Shown in pieces: positions 1-5,122 of a DNA stretch of 7,681 nt. This stretch comes from Clostridium sp. UBA4548 (lineage in GTDB: Bacteria > Bacillota > Clostridia > Clostridiales > Clostridiaceae). A model generated the notes under the pieces. The model was not told where the DNA came from and ran no database searches. It worked only from the letters and a program-made list of their open reading frames with translations. The stretch spans positions 1 through 7,681 of the forward strand of contig NZ_DGLI01000011.1 of NCBI RefSeq assembly GCF_002387895.1. The letters run 5' to 3'. Both the position numbers and the translations under genes were made by a program. Positions within the stretch are counted from its first letter, which is position 1. Each line of letters begins with the position of its first letter.

Positions 1-1
1 A

Positions 2-322
2 CAGACTTATTTACACACTCTGAAAAATTATTTTAAAAAAAATAAAGCTACAATATTGATATCTTTAGTGATTTTACTTTATTTCTTTTTGTCAGTAGAT
101 ATTCGAAAAATGAAGATGCCTACAGTAGATGAATTTATATATTTTTTAGGAATGGTTCTACCAATTGTTTTTTTTACTTATAAGCTTTTAAAATATGGTA
201 AAAAAATTATTGAATCAGACAACAAAAAAAATAAACAAACAAAAATGTTCATCGTATTTTTCTTTGGTTCAGTTTTTATTTCAATGATAAGTGTAATGTT
301 CAAAGTACTTTTTTTCGAATAA
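2..322 (+). CDS. small membrane protein, immunity-like, 5' end uncertain (partial)
   Basis: The frame is open from the window edge to the stop at 320-322, so the true start may lie outside the window. From the CTG at 20-22 the product aligns without gaps to the next gene (512-811), with about 29 of 99 residues identical by eye. The shared N-terminus is KNYF-KN...ILISL, and a PT at about residue 34 and a KK..ES motif near 61-66 are also shared. The CTG sits exactly where the neighbour has its ATG but has no ribosome binding site. The TTG at 56-58 is a formal start but would remove the conserved N-terminus and also lacks a binding site. Three hydrophobic segments (about residues 12-28, 39-57 and 77-97 counted from CTG) and a Lys-rich loop are visible. 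The family is not recognised. Location before Rhs fragments suggests an orphan immunity protein (inference). The start may be decayed. Confidence 0.55.
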   Translation, partial: QTYLHTLKNYFKKNKATILISLVILLYFFLSVDIRKMKMPTVDEFIYFLGMVLPIVFFTYKLLKYGKKIIESDNKKNKQTKMFIVFFFGSVFISMISVMFKVLFFE

Positions 323-495
323 CAAACAATATTTTAGTTATTTCGTTGTAGTTGTCATTTTCCTCAACGAATAATAGTGTATACTAGCTTATTCAGCTAA
401 TGATATAAAATCACTTTGTATTGTTCAAAATTAAACTCTATACAATATAGCCTCATCAAATTTAACATACGATAACTGTAAGTTAGAAAAAATAC

Positions 496-502
496 AGGAA
501 GG
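496..502 (+). promoter_or_regulatory. ribosome binding site deciding the start at 512
   Basis: AGGAAGG lies 9 bases before the ATG at 512 but only 3 bases before the in-frame GTG at 506. The spacing favours the ATG. The homologous upstream frame also begins its conserved KNYF motif at the matching codon. Confidence 0.6.
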
Positions 503-511
503 TAAGTGGAT

Positions 512-811
512 ATGAAGAACTATTTTCAAAAGAACCGAATAAAAATATTAATATCTTTGGGAGTAGCTATTTATTTTATTTCCGTGATAATTACTGAAAC
601 AATGCAGATTCCTACAAAAAATAACTTATTAGCATTTATAATAACTATAGTATCTTTTACTCCTATAATTTGTGGACTTTGGATATATAGTAAAAAAGTA
701 AGTGAATCAAAGAAAACTACTAGCAAAATTATAAAATGTTTGATTATATTTTTCATAGTAGTAATTTTAGGCACAGAGCTACTTTCTTTGTATATAAAAT
801 TATCTCATTAG
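512..811 (+). CDS. small three-helix membrane protein, putative orphan immunity protein
   Basis: This is a 99-residue hydrophobic protein with three likely membrane segments (about residues 11-28, 39-59 and 73-95). A Lys/Ser-rich loop lies at about 60-72. The N-terminus is basic and no signal-peptidase site is seen. It is a diverged tandem copy of the preceding frame (2-322), alignable end to end without gaps. I do not recognise the family. Small multi-helix membrane proteins encoded behind Rhs/WapA tips commonly protect against membrane-acting or periplasm-acting toxins. That role is inferred here only from context (Rhs fragments from 1477 onward). The ATG at 512 is preferred over GTG at 506 because of the AGGAAGG spacing. 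No convincing promoter is visible in the 189 bases upstream. Confidence 0.65.
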   Translation: MKNYFQKNRIKILISLGVAIYFISVIITETMQIPTKNNLLAFIITIVSFTPIICGLWIYSKKVSESKKTTSKIIKCLIIFFIVVILGTELLSLYIKLSH

Positions 812-957
812 AGCATTTTAATTATATAAGAACCATACCTTAAGTTAATTTTAAAATATATAAAATAAAACTAGAAACTTTTCTAATGTTTTAAAGATAA
901 TTTGAAAAAACTTAATTTATTAATTATTATAAGTAATAAAAAGGAAATATAAATGCT
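812..957 (+). other. intergenic, AT-rich, no clear feature
   Basis: I see no coding potential, strong hairpin or convincing promoter here. A 5-bp hairpin (TAGAA...TTCTA near 871-884) is too weak to call. The right edge carries an AAGGAAA (941-947) that could serve the small ORF at 958. Confidence 0.4.
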
Positions 958-1092
958 ATGTCTATTACACCTTTTATTTTAGTAAAGAATTATTTAATGT
1001 ATAAAACAGGCGTTATTTTTAAAGGTTTTAACAATGTAACAAATGACCCAAACTCATTTAATAATTTTCATCCAAGAGGTTGTGACAGATAA
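958..1092 (+). CDS. doubtful 44-residue ORF, possibly a toxin-tip remnant
   Basis: An ATG at 958 preceded by AAGGAAA at 941-947 (10-base gap) opens a 44-residue frame closed by TAA at 1090-1092. An in-frame stop at 937-939 bars a longer version. The second half (roughly GFNNVTNDPNSFNNFHPRG) is hydrophilic and Asn-rich and looks like the end of a folded domain rather than random AT-rich translation. It sits directly before a small membrane protein, the position held by Rhs toxin tips in the two following modules. It may therefore be the last piece of a lost tip. No family is recognised, and it could equally be a chance ORF. Confidence 0.25.
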   Translation: MSITPFILVKNYLMYKTGVIFKGFNNVTNDPNSFNNFHPRGCDR

Positions 1093-1161
1093 ATGTTAAT
1101 TAAATTTTACAATTGAGTTTATATAAGATTTGAATGTGTAATGATAAATTACTAAGGTGCT

Positions 1162-1169
1162 AGAAGGTG
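1162..1169 (+). promoter_or_regulatory. ribosome binding site deciding the start at 1176
   Basis: AGAAGGTG has its AAGG core at 1164-1167, 8 bases before the ATG at 1176. The in-frame GTG at 1167-1169 overlaps the binding site itself and so is not a credible start. Confidence 0.6.
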
Positions 1170-1175
1170 AATTCA

Positions 1176-1355
1176 ATGAAAGATAGAAAGATAGACTATA
1201 TAATAGGCTTTTTCATATGCCTAATAATTAATAGTTCACACTGCTCACTACCTATTAAGTTTAAAGATATTTTTGAGTTGATATGTGGTTCTATAGTATT
1301 TGGTATAATTTTTGGAGGTATAACTAATTTTGTTTTTAAAAAAAGAAAAAAATAA
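1176..1355 (+). CDS. 59-residue two-helix membrane protein, putative orphan immunity protein
   Basis: The short hydrophobic product has two likely membrane segments (about residues 8-23 and 33-53). It has a charged N-terminus (MKDRK) and a strongly basic C-terminal tail (KKRKK), so both ends are probably cytoplasmic, with a short outside loop containing two Cys/His-flanked residues (SSHCS). The ATG at 1176 is chosen because AAGG is correctly spaced before it. The gene is followed by a 12-bp hairpin at 1418-1456 and then by an Rhs pseudogene. By position it resembles immunity genes of Rhs/WapA systems. The family is not recognised, and a decayed remnant of a longer membrane protein is also possible. 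Confidence 0.5.
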   Translation: MKDRKIDYIIGFFICLIINSSHCSLPIKFKDIFELICGSIVFGIIFGGITNFVFKKRKK

Positions 1356-1417
1356 AATTAGTATTAATAAGATATTTCGTCGTATAGGTTAAATAAATGA
1401 AGGATTTAGGCTAAATG

Positions 1418-1456
1418 GAATGGGGATTAAGAGAATAGCACTCGTAATCCCCATTC
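1418..1456 (+). terminator. 12-bp perfect hairpin, possible terminator without a T-run
   Basis: GAATGGGGATTA (1418-1429) pairs exactly with TAATCCCCATTC (1445-1456). A further 3-bp GAG/CTC stem lies inside the 15-base loop. No T-run follows (TATTCATATC), so intrinsic termination would be weak. Position after a small gene and just before the next Rhs fragment matches hairpins in the two following modules. Confidence 0.5.
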
Positions 1457-1476
1457 TATTCATATCATGGACATAA

Positions 1477-2131
1477 GAGAATAAGTATAATACCGACACA
1501 GACCTTTATTACATACAGAGTAGATATTATAACCCAGAGTGGGAAGGTTTATTAATGCTGATACAATTGCTGCTGTAACAGGTGATTTGTTATCTACAAA
1601 TATGTTTGCTTATACAAAAAATAATCCTATAAATATGAAGGACGACCATGGATTTTTATCTTCGAGTGTTTTGGAGAAGGTGGAGAAGGTACGTAGAAAT
1701 TACAGGATTTGGCAAAATGAGCTGGCAATTCTGCAAAAGAAGTAGGAAAAGGAGCTGCAATAAATGCGAGTGAAGAGAGTTTAAATAAGGTTACAATTTA
1801 CAGTTCCACGACAAAAGTTGCAACACGAAAAAGCACAAAAGCAATAAGTGAAGTAACGCTTTCTGCTAAACATCTTGGAAAAGCTCTAAAGATTGCTGGA
1901 GGAATAAGTGCAGGCATATCAATTGCAGATAATTTTTCAGGAAGATACAGTACTAATGCCGCTTTAGTGAGAAATTTATTTGATGTTGGTGGATTTGTAG
2001 CAGGCGTTATTGCTGGAGCAGCATTAGTAGGTAGTGGTGGCATAGTTATTGTAGGTGTTGGTATTGGAATAGCAGTAGCGACAGAAACATTTAAACTTGG
2101 AGCTACATATTTTATTGATAAAAAGTTTTAA
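1477..2131 (+). pseudogene. Rhs/WapA core plus hydrophobic toxin tip, multiply frameshifted
   Basis: Frame 1 (from 1477) reads an Rhs-associated core: YNTDTDLYYIQSRYYNPEW, up to about 1542. The expected continuation (G)RFINADT appears in another frame from 1541 onward. A TGGGGAAGG that lost one G to TGGGAAGG explains the switch. That frame runs through MFAYTKNNPIN and then ends at 1743-1745. A third frame, open from 1721 to the TAA at 2129-2131, carries the tip: a polar stretch, then a long Gly/Ala/Val-rich hydrophobic region (about 1895-2120) resembling a membrane-inserting domain. This frame has no ATG/GTG/TTG until about 1964, so it is unlikely to be made alone. At least one more shift lies at 1660-1730. 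Rhs cores are known to encapsulate C-terminal toxins; the pore-forming role is inference. The four-helix protein at 2162 would be its immunity partner. Confidence 0.75.
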
Positions 2132-2161
2132 TTAATTTTACAAAGAGGAGTATATTAAATA

Positions 2162-2542
2162 ATGAAACAGTCTCAAAGTAATATGTATTCGATTCTAGGT
2201 ATATTATCATTCATTATAGCTAAATTTTTGCTAGATAAAATAGGAATTGAGAATATACCTATTCAAATTACTATTTTAGTATTATTCATTTCAAATATTG
2301 CAGTCATCATGGGAATAAGAAAGCGAAAATTTGATGATAAAATCAAAAAATACTATACAAGAATAACAATACTTTTCCCAATACTTTCATTAATGGCAAC
2401 TATAATACTAGTGTTTGTAATTATATATCCATATCTAGTTGATAAGTATATAACATTTCTCTGGATATGTTTAGCAACATGTGTTGGTGCTTTTATTGCA
2501 TTTACTACAACATGTGTTAAGATTATAAAAAATAATAAATAA
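2162..2542 (+). CDS. four-helix membrane protein, putative immunity protein of the preceding tip
   Basis: The 126-residue protein has four likely membrane segments: about residues 9-25, 31-51, 67-90 and 96-121. A strongly basic loop (RKRKFDDKIKKYYTR) lies at 52-66 and, with the Lys-rich C-terminus, suggests both ends are inside the cell. AGAGGAG at 2144-2150 precedes the ATG by 11 bases. The gene starts 30 bases after the stop of the broken Rhs tip and is followed by its own hairpin (2561-2595). Immunity proteins against pore-forming toxins are typically multi-helix membrane proteins, which fits the Gly/Ala-rich tip just upstream (inference). I do not recognise a named family. The frame is intact although the partner toxin is destroyed. 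Confidence 0.65.
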   Translation: MKQSQSNMYSILGILSFIIAKFLLDKIGIENIPIQITILVLFISNIAVIMGIRKRKFDDKIKKYYTRITILFPILSLMATIILVFVIIYPYLVDKYITFLWICLATCVGAFIAFTTTCVKIIKNNK

Positions 2543-2560
2543 GAATATAGAAGTTAAAAT

Positions 2561-2595
2561 AGGGATGTCTGAAAGTTATGCTTTTAGGTATCCCT
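2561..2595 (+). terminator. 15-bp imperfect hairpin, probable terminator
   Basis: AGGGATGTCTGAAAG (2561-2575) pairs with CTTTTAGGTATCCCT (2581-2595) through 15 consecutive pairs including three G-U wobbles. The loop is TTATG. The downstream sequence is AT-rich (TAATTATTAATT) but not a pure T-run. It lies 18 bases after the 2542 stop and before the next Rhs fragment. Confidence 0.6.
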
Positions 2596-2640
2596 TAATT
2601 ATTAATTATAATAAGGATAGTAATAAAAGTAATATGGTAA

Positions 2641-3304
2641 GGTGATATAATTGGATTAATAGATAAAGCAGGAACTCAAGTTGTATCTTACACCTATGAT
2701 AGTTGGGGCAAACTAATTTCTATAGATGGAACACTTAAAGATACTGTAGGAGTTAAGAATCCTTATAGATATAGAGGATATAGGTATGATACCGAGACAG
2801 GATTATATTATCTACAATCCAGAGTTTTGTCGCATGTTAAATGCGGATGATACAGATGTGTTAACATCTACGTTAGCTGACTTAACAGATAAGAACTTAT
2901 TCAGCTATTGTGACAATAACCCTGCAATGCGTGAAGATAGTGATGGTGATTTTTGGGGATTTGCACTTGCTGGAGGTGGTGCATTAGGAGCATCTTGGTC
3001 ACTTGGTGGTGCGAATTTTTGGAATCCAGTTGGATGGGTTGTATTAGGAGTTGCTACTGTTGCAACTATAGGTTATGGAGGTTACGAATATTATAAAAGT
3101 AAGCAAAATAAAATTAGTTATTCAAACAAAAATGATTCGCAAACAGTGAATAGTCCAATTGGAAGCGCTAATAGAAAACAACAAGGACGAGAGGTAAATG
3201 AGAAAAAGAGAAAGAATAAGAATTTTGAATCGAGAAGTAACAAAAACTCGAACAGAGGAATGAAAAAGCATACTCCTTCTAGAAAAGGACATAAAAAATA
3301 TTGA
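2641..3304 (+). pseudogene. Rhs/WapA core plus basic C-terminal tip, one frameshift
   Basis: Frame 1 (2641-2823) reads a typical Rhs C-terminal core: GDIIGLIDKAG, SYTYDSWGKLISI, NPYRYRGYRYDTETG and LYYLQSR. It then goes out of frame and stops at 2848-2850. The continuation (YNPE..R.LNADDTD...NLFSYCDNNP) is in frame 2, open to TGA at 3302-3304. The intact family sequence would hold TACAATCCAGA twice, separated by TAT; only one copy remains (2813-2823), matching a 14-base slippage deletion. If the ATG at 2786 were used, its first ten residues would be nonsense. It could still release a free tip. The tip has a Gly-rich hydrophobic stretch (about codons 2951-3090) and then a Lys/Arg-rich tail ending KKHTPSRKGHKKY. 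The toxin activity is not identified. The next gene follows after 20 bases. Confidence 0.75.
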
Positions 3305-3306
3305 TT

Positions 3307-3315
3307 AAGGAAGGG
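3307..3315 (+). promoter_or_regulatory. ribosome binding site deciding the start at 3325
   Basis: AAGGAAGGG lies 9 bases before ATG 3325. The alternative TTG at 3301, overlapping the previous stop as TTGA, has no purine-rich sequence upstream, only a run of A and T. Confidence 0.65.
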
Positions 3316-3324
3316 ATTACTTAT

Positions 3325-4434
3325 ATGTTGTGTGGTGGATTAAGAATTAGATGTTTAGATGAAATTGAATTACAACTAAGGGAAATAGTAATAGAATTTG
3401 GAAAATGGATTAGGGGAAAGTTGGATTTTCCTGTTACAGTTACAGTTTATATAAAAAGCAAGTATATAAGTAAAATAAATAATGAAGAGATTTTTTTAGC
3501 ATCATTTTTCGCACCAGATAACAGAGGGCATAATCCTTACATTAGAGTGGATGTGGAAAATCACAAAGATAACTTAAATGATGTTAATGAATTTAGAAAA
3601 TCAATATTAATATCTATAGCTCATGAAATAATACATTATATGCAATGGCTTGAAGAATTGGATTTTTGCGAAGAAGATGCAGAGAATAAGTCTGAACAGT
3701 TAGTAGAAAAATTTCTAGAAGATAGGGGATACAATTTAACAGTAACTTTTAAATCAAAAAAATTATTAGAATTAGCAGATTTAAAAAGTTCACACGAAAA
3801 TATTAATGAGGCAATTTCATTGTATAAAGAGGCTATAAAAATAGGTTGTGATGATGAATCTGTATATAATTCTATTGCTTATTATTATGATTGTATAGAA
3901 ATGTATAATGAATCAGTATACTATTACGATAAGGCTATAAAAATTAACCCTAATAATTCCGAAATATATACGAATAAAGGTTATGCATTATATTGTTCTG
4001 CAAAATATAATGAATCTATAGAAAATTATAATAAATCTCTGACTATTCAGCCTACTAAAGAAACCTATGTATTTAAAGCTTATGCAGAAGAAGATCTAGG
4101 AAATTACACGCAAGCTATAGAGTGCTACGATAAGGCTATTCACTTAGAATCTGATTACGATATAGCCTATAATAGGAAGGGACAATTGTTATGTCATATG
4201 GGTATATTTGATGACGCTAAACAAGCTTGTAGCAAAGCAGTTTCTATTAGTTCTGACTATGCTGATGCCTACTATAATTTATCAGTAATATGTGCAAAGT
4301 TGGGTGATTTTTATACAGCAACTAACTATTTAAAAACTGCAATAAGCATTGATAAAGAGTATATACATTATGCGCAAGACGAGGAAGTTTTTAATGATTA
4401 TAAAGAATTATTTCAACAAATTTTACTTAACTAA
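3325..4434 (+). CDS. HExxH metallopeptidase-like domain fused to TPR repeats, in Rhs immunity position
   Basis: The protein has 369 residues from the ATG at 3325, or 377 from the overlapping TTG at 3301. The N-terminal half (about 1-135) is alpha/beta. It contains HEIIH at residues 100-104 in a hydrophobic helix (SIAHEIIHYMQW), followed by acidic candidates for a third zinc ligand (E116, E117, E120). This is a zincin-type signature. From about residue 145 there are six TPR repeats with typical spacing (A..YY.....Y..A...Y.KAI.I.P), ending in a capping helix. There is no signal peptide or membrane segment, so it is probably cytoplasmic. It begins 20 bases after a broken Rhs toxin tip and ends in a strong terminator, so it sits where an immunity gene is expected. 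It may be an immunity protein, a protease acting on the toxin, or unrelated. The domain families are recognised by motif only; the combination is not one I can name. Confidence 0.75.
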   Translation: MLCGGLRIRCLDEIELQLREIVIEFGKWIRGKLDFPVTVTVYIKSKYISKINNEEIFLASFFAPDNRGHNPYIRVDVENHKDNLNDVNEFRKSILISIAHEIIHYMQWLEELDFCEEDAENKSEQLVEKFLEDRGYNLTVTFKSKKLLELADLKSSHENINEAISLYKEAIKIGCDDESVYNSIAYYYDCIEMYNESVYYYDKAIKINPNNSEIYTNKGYALYCSAKYNESIENYNKSLTIQPTKETYVFKAYAEEDLGNYTQAIECYDKAIHLESDYDIAYNRKGQLLCHMGIFDDAKQACSKAVSISSDYADAYYNLSVICAKLGDFYTATNYLKTAISIDKEYIHYAQDEEVFNDYKELFQQILLN

Positions 4435-4474
4435 TTATTTTGTAAATTAAGAAAAATAGTCAATCACCTTTTTT

Positions 4475-4503
4475 ACCGCCTTTGCATAAGCAAGGGCGGT
4501 TTT
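4475..4503 (+). terminator. intrinsic terminator
   Basis: ACCGCCTTTGC (4475-4485) pairs with GCAAGGGCGGT (4490-4500) over 11 bp with one wobble. The loop is ATAA and TTTAATT follows. It closes the 3325-4434 gene, and probably the whole Rhs-derived region. Confidence 0.85.
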
Positions 4504-4587
4504 AATTGGATAGATGGAACAAATGTAACTAGTCAGCTATTAAAATAATTTCTCAGATAACTTGATAGTTATACTAAATAGTGATTT

Positions 4588-4754
4588 CAAAAACGTGGTA
4601 AAATATCGACTACTAAACCCTTTGATAGGCAAAGTCTTGAATATATGATAATAGAATTTTTTTATACTTAAGACAACATGGAAGATGCTATGTTAGCAAG
4701 CTACCTCTTCACATAGCTGAAATGGAAGTGCATCATAAAAAACCTAGTGAGTAA
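4588..4754 (+). pseudogene. relic of group II intron reverse transcriptase/maturase C-terminus (HNH region)
   Basis: Frame 1 reads QKRGKIST, then KPFDRQSLEYM, from 4588 to about 4662. Past a run of seven T (4657-4663) the sense continues in another frame as LRQHGRCYV, then LPLHIAEMEVHHKKPSE, to a stop at 4752-4754. A GKCYVTG...EMEVHHK.P block is characteristic of the HNH endonuclease domain at the C-terminus of many clostridial group II intron proteins (family knowledge, recalled rather than searched). A one-base loss in the T-run would explain the shift. The reverse transcriptase domains, the GG-containing second half of HNH and an intron domain V are not visible, so only a fragment remains. 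It is not expressed as a useful protein. Confidence 0.6.
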
Positions 4755-4855
4755 GGAAAAAGCAGAAATTTAGTATGCAATTTAGTTTATTTTACATTGA
4801 TCTCCTTAAAAAATACTTTATTTTTCATTCATAATCCTGTAAAATATAGGATATA

Positions 4856-4883
4856 TTGATAAAATTCTGAATAATGTTACACT
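4856..4883 (+). promoter_or_regulatory. candidate promoter for the 5123 gene
   Basis: TTGATA (4856-4861, 5 of 6 matches to TTGACA) and TACACT (4878-4883, 4 of 6 to TATAAT) are separated by 16 bases. It would give a leader of about 230 bases. A second, weaker candidate nearer the gene is TTAAAA (5051-5056) with TATATT (5074-5079), 17-base spacer. Matches of this quality are common in AT-rich DNA. Confidence 0.3.
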
Positions 4884-4967
4884 TTTCTACAAATACGGAG
4901 CTTTTAGGAAAGTTCATGGAAGATAAAAAGCAACACAATTTTATTAGTGAATAGGTTAAGTATCTTT

Positions 4968-5052
4968 AGGGTGGTACAAGCTAGTTCTAAAATTACTAAA
5001 TAAATGCTTCATTTATTATCTTCAGGTTCTAGGCTTTATAGTAATTATTTTT
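4968..5052 (+). promoter_or_regulatory. T-box-like core and terminator-like hairpin in leader
   Basis: AGGGTGGTAC at 4968-4977 equals the first ten bases of the T-box antiterminator consensus, but the following CGCG is replaced by AAGC. Downstream, AATTACTA (4991-4998) pairs with TAGTAATT (5039-5046) around an inner hairpin AATAAATG/CATTTATT (4999-5016 region). ATTTTTT follows at 5047-5052. AGCTAG (4979-4984) and CTAGGCT (5029-5035) offer a competing pairing. No specifier stem is recognisable and the downstream gene is not an aminoacyl-tRNA synthetase or amino-acid gene, so a working T-box is not claimed. Confidence 0.25.
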
Positions 5053-5122
5053 AAAAAAGAGCAGCATTAAACTATATTTTGAATTTATCATTAAACAAAT
5101 ACTTAGGTTATGGGGGAGAAAG

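Larger units (their letters stand above)
4755..5122 (+). other. intergenic leader region of the 5123 gene
   Basis: No reading frame is supported. The stretch holds a candidate promoter (4856-4883), a short T-box-like sequence (4968-4977) and a terminator-like hairpin (4991-5052). It ends in a strong ribosome binding site GGGGGAG at 5112-5118, just before the ATG at 5123. Confidence 0.5.

Noticed and set aside
342..371. Hairpin TTCGTTG/CAACGAA after the first gene
   Set aside because: The stem is only 7 bp with a 16-base loop and no T-run; too weak to call a terminator.
571..774. Minus-strand ORF of 67 residues
   Set aside because: It is the antisense shadow of the membrane gene 512-811, with no ribosome binding site and a composition mirroring the + strand.
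1798..2043. Minus-strand ORF of 81 residues rich in Pro/Ala
   Set aside because: It is the antisense of the Gly/Ala-rich Rhs tip frame (1721-2131), which makes better sense on the + strand as a continuation of the Rhs core.
2786..2815. ATG at 2786 as the authentic start of a 172-residue protein
   Set aside because: The first ten codons overlap out of frame with a clear Rhs core (YRYDTETGLYY) read in frame 1. The ORF is the 3' part of a frameshifted gene, although chance translation from here cannot be excluded.
3301..3303. TTG at 3301 overlapping the previous stop as a translationally coupled start
   Set aside because: No ribosome binding site precedes it, whereas AAGGAAGGG is ideally placed for the ATG at 3325.
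4557..4572. Inverted repeat ATAACT-TGAT-AGTTAT
   Set aside because: A 6-bp AT-rich palindrome is expected by chance in DNA of this composition.
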